Source: an uncultured Collinsella sp.
Lineage (GTDB): Bacteria; Actinomycetota; Coriobacteriia; Coriobacteriales; Coriobacteriaceae
Assembly (NCBI GenBank): GCA_900541135.1
Contig: UQIG01000006.1
Span: 19,712 to 83,711, forward strand
Reading direction: 5' to 3'
DNA: 64,000 nt
Below the pieces are notes generated by a model, which did no database searches, was not told the origin of the DNA, and was given only the letters and a program-made list of their open reading frames with translations. Below are positions 54,060-63,955 of this stretch, in pieces. The stretch's first letter is position 1; every line of letters starts with the position of its first letter. The translations under genes were made by a program, and so were the position numbers.

Positions 54060-54375
54060 GGATATCTACTTCCTCGGGACCCAAAATCGAATCGTCGCTT
54101 TCTGTGGCAAGGTACTCAATCCAGGCATTGCGCTCTTCGGAGCGGCGATTGGGGTCACCATATGCTTTGAGCGATCCATAGGCGGCGGTGCCGTTCTTTG
54201 AGCGCACGGCGACCGGCTGAAAGGGGAGCTTGCGCATCAAAATGCTTTGCGCGACAAATAAGCGGACAGCCTCGGCGAGCGATGTGCCCATGGCATCGTA
54301 GAGATGCTCGGCATGCTGCTTGTCTTCCTCGCGAATGCGCACCTGCAGGATGGCTCTTTTTTGAGTCGATGACAT
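54052..54375 (-). CDS. RelB/DinJ-like antitoxin
   Basis: 107 aa from ATG 54375 (aaggggg site); an ATG at 54441 is in frame but poor. A ribbon-helix-helix-like N-terminus (AILQVRIREEDKQHAEHLYD, MGTSLAEAVRLFVAQS) is followed by an acidic tail (ESDDSILGPEEVDIHE) that would bind the toxin. Upstream of, and overlapping, the PIN gene. Probable autorepressor of the pair. Confidence 0.78.
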   Translation of the reverse strand: MSSTQKRAILQVRIREEDKQHAEHLYDAMGTSLAEAVRLFVAQSILMRKLPFQPVAVRSKNGTAAYGSLKAYGDPNRRSEERNAWIEYLATESDDSILGPEEVDIHE

Positions 54376-54801
54376 CACTGGCCCCCTTAATGAGCGTGCA
54401 ATATAGTCGGTCAAATGCGGCATGTGCCGATACTTGAGCATCTTATAACGATTACTTTATTTCACTCAAGTTGATAACCATAAACACGAATACAAGCGTA
54501 GTACATCCAAAATGAGAGCGCATAAAAATCTCTGAGGCGTACGCATGTAATACACTCACCTTTATAGCTTCTAGAGAATAATTCCAACCTGCCAAAACCC
54601 CTGCAATACACCCGTATTGCAGGGCCTATGCTCAAGTTTGCCCCCTGCAACTGCGTATATTTAACCTATATATCGTTGGAGAAACTCTACCGAGTGCATG
54701 TTTCGCCGCATGCATTCGATTCGTCGATGCCGGACCACGGGCGGTCCGGGGCAACGTCGACAGGGTCTCTCCGGCATGGGATTCAGGAGGGAGTGAACAA
54801 C
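54376..54801. other. Leader region of the formate hydrogenlyase operon
   Basis: 426 bases. Contains a hairpin ccctgcaatac-acc-cgtattgcaggg (54598-54624), AT-rich promoter-like bases at ~54655-54680, a hairpin tgcatg...catgca (54695-54714), and competing stems: atgccgga (54727-54734) with tccggcat (54770-54777), or gccggacc with ggtccgg (54729-54748). No gene or known riboswitch recognised. Confidence 0.5.
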
Positions 54802-55320
54802 ATGGGCAATAAACGAGTCGTGGCTGATTCTTCACGCTGCATTGGGTGCCAAACCTGTATGGCGGCGTGCATCGAGGCGCACGATATTCCCGGCAACATC
54901 GCCGCACCTCGCTTGCGCGTAACGCGCACCTACGAGATTTCCGCGCCGGTGGCATGTCACCACTGCGAGGACGCTCCGTGCGCCAAGGCCTGCCCCACGG
55001 GCGCCTTGTTCTTTGATCCAAAGAACCATCGCATCGGCGTCAACGAGGACAACTGCATCGGCTGCAAGAGCTGCGTCATGGCATGCCCCTTTGGCGCCGT
55101 GAGCGTGGCGACCACGCAGGTCCCCGTCTTGATGGGTGACGTTCGCGTGGGTTCGCAGACTAAGAGCTTCGTGCTCAAGTGCGACCTGTGCGTGGACCGT
55201 CCCGGCGGTCCGGCGTGTGCCGAGGCGTGTCCGACCAAGGGCCTCACCCTGGTAGACGAGGAGCGTCTGGCAGAACTGACTGCCGAGCGTGCCCGCGCCA
55301 CCATCGAAAACGAGGCGTAA
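54802..55320 (+). CDS. 4Fe-4S ferredoxin-type electron transfer subunit (HydN/HycB-like)
   Basis: 172 aa from ATG 54802, after aggagg; GTG 54793 is an alternative. Sixteen Cys in four groups: CIGCQTCMAAC, CHHCEDAPCAKAC, CIGCKSCVMAC and CDLCVDRPGGPACAEAC, giving four [4Fe-4S] clusters. This is the pattern of HydN/HycB, which takes electrons from the formate dehydrogenase. First gene of the formate hydrogenlyase operon. Confidence 0.93.
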   Translation: MGNKRVVADSSRCIGCQTCMAACIEAHDIPGNIAAPRLRVTRTYEISAPVACHHCEDAPCAKACPTGALFFDPKNHRIGVNEDNCIGCKSCVMACPFGAVSVATTQVPVLMGDVRVGSQTKSFVLKCDLCVDRPGGPACAEACPTKGLTLVDEERLAELTAERARATIENEA

Positions 55321-55394
55321 GCGTCGGGCGACAGGCCCAATGATTGTCAAATAAGTACCGAGTATTCGGTAGCAGAGAAAGGAAGGAGGGTGTC

Positions 55395-57617
55395 ATGGAG
55401 AAGCATAAAGTGATTTGCCCGTACTGCGGCGCCGGTTGCCAGTTTAACCTCTTGGTCCAAAACGGCCAGGTCGTGGGTACCGAACCGCTCAACGGCATCA
55501 CCAACCAGAGCGAGCTGTGCCTTAAGGGCATGAGCGGCTACGACTTCATCAACGACACCAAGATCTTGACTCCCCGCGTACTGCACCCGATGATCCGCCG
55601 CACCAAGGGCGCGGATCTTGAGCGCGTAAGCTGGGACGAGGCACTGGATTTCACCGCATCTAAGATGCAGGCCATAATTGACGAATATGGTCCTAACGCT
55701 GTCATGACCACCGGCTCTTCGCGAGGCGGCGGCAATGAGGCGAACTACGTCATGCAGAAGTTTACGCGTGCGTGCATCGGCACCCACAGCGTAGACAACT
55801 GCGCCCGTACTTGACACGGCCCTACTGTCCTCGGTCTGATGGACACGGTTGGTTCAGGTTGCATGTCATGCTCCATCCCCGGTATGGAGGATGCGGGCTG
55901 CATTTTCCTCTTCGGCTATAACCCTGCCGATTCGCACCCCATCGTCGCAAGGCGTATCGTGCGAGCCAAAGAAAAGGGTTGCAAGATCATCGTCGCCGAC
56001 CCGCGCCATATCGAAACCGCGCGTATCGCCGATCTCTACCTTCCGATCAAGAACGGTTGCAACGTTGCGTTCCTCAACGCCTTTGCCAACTGCTTGGTCA
56101 ACGATGGCCTCTACGACAAGGAATTCGTCGCCGAGCACACGAACGGCTTTGACGAGTGGTGGGAGACCATCAAGAACTACACTCCCGAATCCGTACAGGA
56201 CATCACGGGTGTCGAGCCCGCGTTGATCCACCAAGCTGCCGAGATGTACGCCACGGCGAAGCCCTCTGCCATCATTGGCTGGGGCATGGGCGTATGCCAG
56301 CAGAAGCAGAACCTGAAGACGGTGCACACCATCGCCTCCATCGCCTGCGTTGCCGGTCAGATCGGCAAACCCAACTCCGGCCTCGCGCCCGTGCGTGGCC
56401 AGAATAACGTCCAGGGCTCCTGCGATATGGGCATGCTGCCCAACCTGTACCCTGGCTACCAGAAAGTCACCGACCCCGCAGTGCGTGCCAAGTTTGCCAA
56501 GGCTTGGGGCGTGCCCGAGGAAAAGCTCCCGCTCGAGGAGGGCTACAAGCTCACCGACCTGGGCCACCTGGTCGACGAGGGCAAGGTGCACTGCTTCTAC
56601 AACTACGGCGAGGACCCGGTGCAGACCGAGCCCGATTCGGCCGGTATGCGCAAGACGCTCTCCGAGCTGGATCTGTTCATTTGTCAGGACATCTTTATGA
56701 CGCAGACGACCATGCTCGCCGACGTCATCCTGCCTGCCACCTCTTGGGGCGAGCACGAGGGTGTCTTTACCGCATCCGACCGTAGCTTCCAGCACTTTGA
56801 CGCGGCCGTTCCGCCCAAGGGCGAGTGCCGTCACGACTGGGAGATCTTCGCGGACCTGTCCACGCGTATGGGCTATCCCATGCACTACGACAACACCGAG
56901 CAGATCTGGAACGAGTGCATTAGCCTGTGCCCCAACTTTGTGGGCGCGACCTACGAGAAGATGGCTCCCGAGGGCGGCTACGCCCAGTGGCCCGTCAAGA
57001 GCACCGATGTGAACGACCACGGTACGCCCGACATGTTCGCTGGTGGCAAGTTCACCACCAAGGACGGCCGCGCCAACCTGATGGCGCACGACTGGGAGGC
57101 GCCCTCCGAGCTTCCCGACGATGAGTACCCGCTCATCCTGTGCACCGTCCGCGAGGTCGGCCACTACAGCTGCCGTTCGATGACCGGCAACTGCAAGACG
57201 CTGGCGCTGCTCGCCGACGAGCCCGGTTTTGTCCGCATGAATCCCGCGGACGCCCAGGCGCGCGGTATCAAGAACGGCGACATCGTCTCGATCCACAGCC
57301 GCCGCGGCCAGGTATACAGCCGCGCCGACGTGAGCGACCGCATCAACAAGGGCACGGTCTATATGACCTACCAGTGGTGGATCGGCAAGTGCAACGAGCT
57401 GACCATTCACAAGGTCGACCCGGTCTCGCACACGCCCGAGGACAAGTTCTCCGCCTGCCAGGTCGACGCCATTGCCGACCAGGTTTGGGCCGAGGGCGAG
57501 GTAGAGCGTCAGTACACCGAGCTCAAGCAGGCTCTGGTGGACGCCGCCGCTCCCCAAGACGTTGAGCCCGGCGCCGCCAAGTTCGATGACGAGACGCACG
57601 TGAATCAAATCGTGTAG
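55395..57617 (+). CDS. fdhF: Formate dehydrogenase H, selenocysteine-containing
   Basis: 740 aa from ATG 55395. [4Fe-4S] ligands Cys8, 11, 15 and 42; Lys44; and an in-frame TGA at 55812-55814 coding residue 140, followed by His141 (NCART-U-HGP). These positions equal those in E. coli FdhF. The bases after the TGA fold into a hairpin whose apical loop contains GGTCT (gtcctcGGTCTgatggac), as in the fdhF SECIS. A normal gene call would split it into 55344-55814 and 55839-57617. It oxidises formate to CO2 with Mo-bis-MGD. Confidence 0.96.
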
Positions 57618-57638
57618 TCCCGTTCTCGTTGGCTTTTT

Positions 57639-57680
57639 GGGCCGGGCGTCCCGTACGTTCGGGACCCCGGCCCGTTATTT
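57639..57680 (+). terminator. Hairpin between fdhF and hyfA
   Basis: Stem gggccgggcgtcccg / cgggaccccggccc followed by gttatttt. Partial terminator or processing site; hyfA follows ~16 bases later. Confidence 0.65.
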
Positions 57681-57695
57681 TGAAAGGAAGTGGGG

Positions 57696-58313
57696 ATGAA
57701 CCGCTTCATCGACATCAACCCGGAGAGGTGCATCGGCTGCGGGACATGCCAGTCCGCCTGTGCCGACGCCCACCGGATGCAGGGTCTTCAGGATACGCCG
57801 CGCCTGGCGCTCGTGAAGACCGGCGGTATTTCGGCCGCCCTTGCCTGCCACCATTGCGAGGGTGCCCCCTGCGCCGAGGTTTGCCCGGTGAATGCCATCG
57901 AGCACGATGGCGATCGCATCCACGTCAAGGAGCAGGAGTGCATCGGGTGCAGGCTGTGCGCCATCGCGTGCCCCTTCGGTGCCATCCATCCCGATGGCAC
58001 GTCTATCGCCGGTGTTGCAGGCATGTGCGACCCGACGCCTTCGTATCCTAAGTCCCTGAGCAGCCTGCTTAAGTGGGCTCCCGGCCAGTACACATGTGCT
58101 GTCAAGTGCGACCTGTGCGCCTTCGATCCGGACGGCCCGCATTGTGTGGCGGCGTGCCCCACCAAGGCGCTGACCGTCATGGGCGGCGCGGCCGATCGCG
58201 AACTCGACGAGGCCAAGCGCCTGCGCTCGATTGAAAACGGTCCGTCCGTCGACGTTACCGCTGTGGCCCAGGGTCTGTCCGAGAAAGCAGAAGGGAGCGT
58301 AAACAATGGATAG
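57696..58313 (+). CDS. hyfA: Hydrogenase-4 subunit A, 4Fe-4S protein
   Basis: 205 aa from ATG 57696 (aaaggaa site). Sixteen Cys in four cluster groups (CIGCGTCQSAC, CHHCEGAPCAEVC, CIGCRLCAIAC, CDLCAFDPDGPHCVAAC). Size equals E. coli HyfA. It links FdhF electrons to the hydrogenase. Its stop overlaps the hyfB start by eight bases. Confidence 0.93.
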   Translation: MNRFIDINPERCIGCGTCQSACADAHRMQGLQDTPRLALVKTGGISAALACHHCEGAPCAEVCPVNAIEHDGDRIHVKEQECIGCRLCAIACPFGAIHPDGTSIAGVAGMCDPTPSYPKSLSSLLKWAPGQYTCAVKCDLCAFDPDGPHCVAACPTKALTVMGGAADRELDEAKRLRSIENGPSVDVTAVAQGLSEKAEGSVNNG

Positions 58314-60324
58314 CATGACGCTGTTTATCGCATCGCTTGCCGTCTCGTGCATCGGTGCGCTCGCCTCGGTTCTGCTGATCAAGGCCGATAACGCCGCCAA
58401 GACCGCCGGCTGCCTTATCGGCGCCGTCGCCGCGGTGCTTTCGTTTGTGGCCGGTATCCAGGCCGTGCTGGGCGATGTCACGTCGGTCGACACCGTCGTG
58501 TTCTTCCCGTTTGCCCATTTCCAGCTGCTGCTCAATCAGCTGTCCGGTCTGTTCGTGGCGCTCATCTCGGTGCTCGCGTTTGCCGGTTCGATCTACGGTC
58601 TCAACTACTTTGATGAGTACCCGGGCAAAAAGGGCCGCGCTGGCTTCTTCTTTAACACCTTCGTGGCGTCCATGATGCTCGTCATCACCGCCGACAACGT
58701 GTTTTGGTTCCTGGTCGCCTTTGAGCTCATGTCGCTTACCTCGTACTTCCTGGTCGTGATCGAGGAGAACGAGAACTCCATCCATGGCGGTTGGCTCTAC
58801 TTTGTGATCGCACACGTGGGTTTTGTGCTCATCATGGCGAGCTTCCTCACCATGACCAACTTCGCCGGTGGCTCGTTTGCCTTTGCGGATTTCCGCGCTA
58901 CGCAGTTTAGCCCTGCGGTCGCATCCGTGTGCTTCGTGCTCGCCTTCTTTGGCTTTGGCGCCAAGGCCGGTATCATCCCGCTGCACGGCTGGCTGCCCAA
59001 GGCACATCCCGAGGCGCCGTCCAACGTGTCGGCCCTCATGTCTGGCGGCATGATCAAGATCGGTATCTTCGGTATCCTCAAGGTTGGTCTCGACCTGCTC
59101 TCCGCCTCGGGCGTTCAGGTCTGGTGGGGCCTTATGGTCATGGTCTTCGGTGCGATCTCGTCGGTCCTCGGCGTGGCCTTCGCCCTGCAGGAGCATGACA
59201 TCAAGCGTCTGCTGGCCTATCACTCCGTCGAGAACATCGGCATCATTCTGCTCGGCGTCGGCGCCTCCATGGCCGCCATGGCGCTCAACTCGGTCGGCAT
59301 CGCCGTCCTGGCTCTGATGGCCGCCCTCTACCACACGTTTAACCACGCGATGTTTAAGGGCGAGCTGTTCTTGGGCGCCGGTGCGCTGCTGTACTCCACG
59401 GGTACGCGCAATATGGAGAAGATGGGCGGCCTGTTCCGTCGTATGCCGGCAACGGCCATCTGCTTCCTCATTGGCGCGCTTGCCATCTCGGCCATCCCGC
59501 CCTTCAACGGCTTTGTGTCCGAGTGGTTTACCTACCAGTCGCTCTTTAACGCTGCCATGCAGGGTGACAAGGCCGTCATGATCGTGGCCGTGTTCGCTGC
59601 CGTCGCGCTTGCCATTACCGGTGCGCTGGCTGTCACGTGCTTCGTCAAGGCCTATGGCGTCTCCTTTGCCTCCGCGCCCCGCTCGGAGGCCGCGGCTAAT
59701 GCCAAGGAGGTTCCCGCCCCCATGGTGTTTGCGCAGGGCCTGCTCGCGGCCATCTGCGTCGTGCTGGGCATTGGCGCTCCCGTGATCGCTCCCGTGCTGG
59801 TCGATGTCGCCGCGTCCGTGCTGCATCCGTACGGTGGCGTGTTTGCCGCCGAGGGCATGGAGCTCATGAACCAGTACTCCGGCGCTGCCACCTCCACGCC
59901 CGCGATCGCCATTGCGCTCGTGGTGCTCGTCGGCCTTGCCTGCGGTTATCGCAAGCTCAAGACCGTCGGCAAGGTGCAGAAGTCCCAGCCGTGGGCATGC
60001 GGCTATGCTCCCAACGAGCATATGCCCGTCGTGGCCACGACCTTTGCCTCCGAGGTGTCCTGGTTTATGCAGCCGCTCTACACGCTGCGCGACCGCTGCA
60101 CGGCCGTCTGCTGGTCCATCGCGCACTTCTTCCAGAAGCTCACCGGTGTGGCCGAGGCTGTGGAGCCCGTACCCGACAAGGTTCTCGTCGATGCCCCGCA
60201 TAAGGGTGTCGAGAAGCTCGCCGACCTCGCGACTAAGCTCGAGGGCGGCAACTACAGCATCTATATCTGCTACATCGTCGCGGCACTCGTGGTGTTCCTC
60301 GTGCTCGCCGTGCAAATGGGTTAA
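58306..60324 (+). CDS. hyfB: Hydrogenase-4 subunit B, antiporter-like membrane subunit
   Basis: 672 aa, same length as E. coli HyfB. Proton-translocating NuoL/MrpA-like core: ELMSLTSYFLVV, the Lys/His-bearing region GWLPKAHPEAPSNVSALMSG and LLAYHSVENIGIILLG. About 14-16 helices. It pumps ions when electrons pass to protons. Within the hyf operon. Confidence 0.94.
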   Translation: MDSMTLFIASLAVSCIGALASVLLIKADNAAKTAGCLIGAVAAVLSFVAGIQAVLGDVTSVDTVVFFPFAHFQLLLNQLSGLFVALISVLAFAGSIYGLNYFDEYPGKKGRAGFFFNTFVASMMLVITADNVFWFLVAFELMSLTSYFLVVIEENENSIHGGWLYFVIAHVGFVLIMASFLTMTNFAGGSFAFADFRATQFSPAVASVCFVLAFFGFGAKAGIIPLHGWLPKAHPEAPSNVSALMSGGMIKIGIFGILKVGLDLLSASGVQVWWGLMVMVFGAISSVLGVAFALQEHDIKRLLAYHSVENIGIILLGVGASMAAMALNSVGIAVLALMAALYHTFNHAMFKGELFLGAGALLYSTGTRNMEKMGGLFRRMPATAICFLIGALAISAIPPFNGFVSEWFTYQSLFNAAMQGDKAVMIVAVFAAVALAITGALAVTCFVKAYGVSFASAPRSEAAANAKEVPAPMVFAQGLLAAICVVLGIGAPVIAPVLVDVAASVLHPYGGVFAAEGMELMNQYSGAATSTPAIAIALVVLVGLACGYRKLKTVGKVQKSQPWACGYAPNEHMPVVATTFASEVSWFMQPLYTLRDRCTAVCWSIAHFFQKLTGVAEAVEPVPDKVLVDAPHKGVEKLADLATKLEGGNYSIYICYIVAALVVFLVLAVQMG

Positions 60325-60336
60325 GGAGGGGAGAGC

Positions 60337-61263
60337 ATGAACAACATCGTACTTGCCGTTCTGCAGGGCGTGGTCGTTATGGCCGTCGCGCCGTTCTTCT
60401 CCGGTCTCGGTCGCGTTATCCGCGCCAAGATGCACAACCGTCGCGGCCCCAGCATCATGCAGGACTACCGCGACCTGGCCAAGCTCTTTGCGCGCCCCGA
60501 GTCCCAGAGCGAGGACGCGAGCTTTGCGCTGCGCATTATGCCGCCGCTGTTCTTCGCCGTCGCCTTTATGCTCGCGATGGGCCTGCCGCTCTTTACGGCA
60601 CAAAGCCCCATCCCGGTCTTTGGTGACGCCATCACCATCATGTACAGCCTGGCGCTCGCCCGCTTCTTCTTCGCCCTCTGCGGTGTGGATTCGTCCAACG
60701 CCTACGCCGGTATCGGCGGCGTCCGCGAGCTGCTCATGAGCGTGCTCATCGAGCCGTCCATGCTGCTGGCGCTGTTTGCCGCCGCCCTGGTGTGCGGCTC
60801 CACCGACATCGCCACCATGGGTCAGCACATCATGACGGGCGCCGTCGACGCGCCGGTCGCCGTGATTCTCGCCGGCATCGCCTTTGCGATCGCCTGCTAC
60901 ATGGAACTCGGCAAGCTGCCGTTTGATCAGGCCGAGGCCGAGCAGGAGCTTCAGGAAGGTCCGCTCGCCGAGCTTTCCGGCCCGTCGCTTGCGATGGCAA
61001 AGCTCGCCATGTCCATGAAGCAGGTCCTGGTCGTCGCCTGGTTCTGCGCGATCTTCGTCCCCTGGGGCGAGCCCGCGACCGTGGGCGCTGCCGCCGTTCT
61101 GGGCGCGGTCATCTTCCTGGTGAAGTGCCTGATCGACTTTGTCGTGTGCGGCGTGATCGAGAACTCCTGCTCGCGCTCGCGTTTTAAGGTGCTTGGCAAT
61201 CAGACCTGGGCCGTTGTGGGCATCGCCGTTCTGGCGTTTGTCTTCGTGGTCGTAGGCGTGTAG
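60337..61263 (+). CDS. hyfC: Hydrogenase-4 subunit C (NuoH-like)
   Basis: 308 aa, eight hydrophobic helices, HycD/NuoH family: GLGRVIRAKMHNRRGPSIMQ at the N-terminus, ELGKLPFDQAEAEQELQEGP carrying the conserved acidic quinone-side residues. It anchors the hydrogenase module to the membrane arm. SD aaggagg overlaps the end of hyfB. Confidence 0.93.
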   Translation: MNNIVLAVLQGVVVMAVAPFFSGLGRVIRAKMHNRRGPSIMQDYRDLAKLFARPESQSEDASFALRIMPPLFFAVAFMLAMGLPLFTAQSPIPVFGDAITIMYSLALARFFFALCGVDSSNAYAGIGGVRELLMSVLIEPSMLLALFAAALVCGSTDIATMGQHIMTGAVDAPVAVILAGIAFAIACYMELGKLPFDQAEAEQELQEGPLAELSGPSLAMAKLAMSMKQVLVVAWFCAIFVPWGEPATVGAAAVLGAVIFLVKCLIDFVVCGVIENSCSRSRFKVLGNQTWAVVGIAVLAFVFVVVGV

Positions 61264-61278
61264 GAGAAGGGAGAAACA

Positions 61279-62736
61279 ATGTCATTTGCAGTCAGTCTGT
61301 CCCTTCTCGGCTTGGTCGCTATCGCGGCCCCGATGGTGGCCTCGGTGCTCGTCGCCCTGTTCCCCCGTCCGTACGCCAAGTGGTTCAGCGTTTTGGGTGC
61401 CGCCGTCTCGACGGTCTGCACCATCGCCCTCGCCGCGAATTTCGCTGGCGCCGGCATGCCCGACACGCAGGTCCCCCTGATCTCGTTTGGGCAGACCCTC
61501 GTTATGGGATTCACCTTCGATCGCATGAGCACGCTGCTCGCGCCCGCCTTTGTGGGTATCGGCCTGCTTGTCGTGATCTATTCGATTCCCTATATGAGCG
61601 AGAATAACCGTGAGCATCCCGATGCGCCGCGTCGTCGCTTCTACGCGTACCTCGCGACCTTCATCGGCGCCATGGCCGGCCTCGTGTACAGCTCGACCCT
61701 TTTGGGCCAGCTCGTGTTCTTTGAGATCACGGGTGCGTGCTCTTGGGGCCTCATTAGCTACTACATGTCGCCTACGGCCAAGAAGGCCGGCATGAAGGCC
61801 CTGATCATCACGCATATCGGTGCGCTCGGCCTGTATCTGGGCGCCGCCATCGTGTTTGCCCACACCGGTACCTTCGCCATCACCGCGATTGCCGGCCTCG
61901 ACGCCAAGCTCAAGGCTATCGTCCTTTTGCTCGTGCTGTTTGCGGCCTGGGCCAAGTCCGCACAGGTCCCCATGTACATGTGGCTGCCTTCGGCCATGGA
62001 GGCACCGACGCCTGTTTCAGCCTACCTGCATGGTGCCTCGATGGTTAAGGTCGGCGTGTGCGTGTTCGCGCGCGCACTCGTCTCTGCCGGCGAGATTCCC
62101 GAGATCGTGGGCTGGGTCGCCATTATCGACGCCATGGTCACCATGCTCTTTGGTTTCCTTATGTACCTGCCGCAAAAGGACATGAAGCGCCTGCTGGCCT
62201 TCTCCACGATCGCCCAGCTCTCCTATGTGTTCTTTGGCCTGGGCCTTTCGGTCTTTGGCAGCCAGCTTGCCTTTGATGGCGCCGTGTGCCACATCTTTAA
62301 CCACGCTTTCGCCAAGACGCTGTTCTTCCTGATCGCCGGTTCGTTCTCCTTTACGCTCGGCACGCGTATGCTGCCCAAGCTTCGCGGCATCGTAAAGAAG
62401 TACCCGATCTCGGGCGTGGGCTTTGGTGTCGCGGCACTCGCCATTGCCGGCGTGCCGCCTATGAACACGTTCTTCTCGAAGTTCCAGATTATCGCCGGCG
62501 GCTTTTCTGTGGGTGCCGGCAACGTCGCGATCCTGGTGCTCGTGTGCATCATGGTTGCCGAGACCGTCGCCACTTTCGCCTGGTTCCTCAAGTGGATGGG
62601 CTATTGCCTGCCCGGCGAGCCGAGCGAAGAGGTCGCTGCGGGAGCCCCGCTTCCCCGCGCGATGGCGTTTGTGTTTATCGTGCTCATCATCATGGTCATC
62701 GTCAGCGGCCCGCTTTCGGCCAGCTGGATCGGTTAG
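61279..62736 (+). CDS. hyfD: Hydrogenase-4 subunit D (NuoL/M-like)
   Basis: 485 aa, about 13-14 helices, antiporter-like. FEITGACSWGLISYYM, LPSAMEAPTPVSAYLHGASMV and KRLLAFSTIAQLSYVFFGLG are the conserved segments. Second ion-pumping-type subunit of the complex. Follows hyfC by 15 bases. Confidence 0.93.
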   Translation: MSFAVSLSLLGLVAIAAPMVASVLVALFPRPYAKWFSVLGAAVSTVCTIALAANFAGAGMPDTQVPLISFGQTLVMGFTFDRMSTLLAPAFVGIGLLVVIYSIPYMSENNREHPDAPRRRFYAYLATFIGAMAGLVYSSTLLGQLVFFEITGACSWGLISYYMSPTAKKAGMKALIITHIGALGLYLGAAIVFAHTGTFAITAIAGLDAKLKAIVLLLVLFAAWAKSAQVPMYMWLPSAMEAPTPVSAYLHGASMVKVGVCVFARALVSAGEIPEIVGWVAIIDAMVTMLFGFLMYLPQKDMKRLLAFSTIAQLSYVFFGLGLSVFGSQLAFDGAVCHIFNHAFAKTLFFLIAGSFSFTLGTRMLPKLRGIVKKYPISGVGFGVAALAIAGVPPMNTFFSKFQIIAGGFSVGAGNVAILVLVCIMVAETVATFAWFLKWMGYCLPGEPSEEVAAGAPLPRAMAFVFIVLIIMVIVSGPLSASWIG

Positions 62737-62749
62737 GAGGTAGAACGAC

Positions 62750-63403
62750 ATGGGTTATTCGATCGTCAACATCCTTGGCGGCCTTCTGATCGTCACGTCC
62801 ACCATGGTGGTCGTCTCCAAGAACATCAAGCACGCCATCCGCTGGTATGCGGTGCAGTCGCTGGTGCTCGTGGGGCTTCTCGCCACGCTCGGTGTCACCA
62901 CTGGTGCGCAGGAGCTGCTTATGTGGGCTGGATCTGCCTTTATCACTAAGGTCGTCCTGGTCCCTTACATCCTCAACCGCGCATACAAGAAGATGGGCGA
63001 GCCGAGCGACGCATCGCTCAAGGCCGGCCTTAAGCCCGCATGGGCTATTTGCATCATCGCCGTCGAGGTCGCGATTTGCTTTGCCGTCGTGACGCAGATC
63101 AGCCTGCCCACGGCTGAGGTCGCAACGCCTGCGCTCGCCATTAGCTTCGCTCACTTCTTTGTGGGCCTCACCTGCATCATCTCGCAGCGCAACATCATGA
63201 AGCAGATCTTTGGATACTGCCTTATGGAAAACGGCAGCCATGTGACGCTCGCGCTTTTGGCCCCCACCGCTCCCGAGATCATCGAGATCGGTATCGCCAC
63301 CGACGCCATCTTTGCCGTCATCATCATGTCCATCGTCGTGCGTCGCATTTGGGACGACTCCCACTCGCTCGATGCGCGCGACCTGTCCGAGCTGAGGGGG
63401 TAG
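62750..63403 (+). CDS. hyfE: Hydrogenase-4 subunit E (NuoK-like)
   Basis: 217 aa, about six hydrophobic helices, with a NuoK-like core (FAHFFVGLTCIISQRNIMKQ, FGYCLMENGSHVTLALL). Length equals E. coli HyfE (216). Follows hyfD by 13 bases. Confidence 0.9.
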   Translation: MGYSIVNILGGLLIVTSTMVVVSKNIKHAIRWYAVQSLVLVGLLATLGVTTGAQELLMWAGSAFITKVVLVPYILNRAYKKMGEPSDASLKAGLKPAWAICIIAVEVAICFAVVTQISLPTAEVATPALAISFAHFFVGLTCIISQRNIMKQIFGYCLMENGSHVTLALLAPTAPEIIEIGIATDAIFAVIIMSIVVRRIWDDSHSLDARDLSELRG

Positions 63404-63406
63404 TCC

Positions 63407-63955
63407 ATGGAAACGTTGATTCTCGCCCTGCTCGCGACTCCTTTGGTGTTCTCGCTGGTCATGGCGTTTATGCCCAAGAACACGTCCTATAACGTGTTTG
63501 CCGGTCTCAACCTGGTCTCCGTCGCAGCCGTCCTGGTGCTGTCGATTATGACGGCCGGTGACGTCCTTACGAGCGGCGACACCGCGAGCGCTCTTGGCCT
63601 GTGGTTCCACCTCGATTCGCTGGGCGCCATCTTTGTGCTGCTCATCGGCTTTATCGGTTTTCTTACGGGGCTGTTCTCGCTGCCCTATGTAAAGGCCGAT
63701 ATCGAGGAGGGCTCCATGCCCGCCGAGCGCGCCAAGCAGTATTTTGCGCTGTTTAGCCTGTTCGTGTTCACCATGCTGCTCGCGTGCCTGTCCAACAACA
63801 TGATCCTCACGTGGGCCGCCGTGGAGGCAACCACGCTTTCCACCGTGTTCCTCGTGGGTATCTACAAGAACAAGACGGCCCTCGAGGCTTCTTGGAAGTA
63901 TGCGATGGTCTGCACCGCCGGCGTGGCCTTTGGCCTGTTCGGTACGCTGCTGATT
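63407..63955 (+). CDS. hyfF: Hydrogenase-4 subunit F (NuoN/M-like), truncated by contig end
   Basis: First 183 codons from ATG 63407 (METLILALLATPLVFSLVMA), about 35% of the usual ~525 aa. The frame continues into adapter sequence after 63955 without a stop, so the last 15 codons of any longer call are artefact. Third antiporter-like subunit; the large [NiFe] hydrogenase subunit (hyfG) would be expected further downstream. Confidence 0.85.

Noticed and set aside
55344..55814. Separate short molybdopterin oxidoreductase gene ending at a stop
   Set aside because: The stop is the selenocysteine TGA of fdhF; the frame continues without a break.
58255..60828. 857-codon open frame opposite hyfB
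   Set aside because: Antisense shadow of strongly conserved hyfA-hyfB-hyfC; His/Gly/Asp-rich composition without any recognisable domain.
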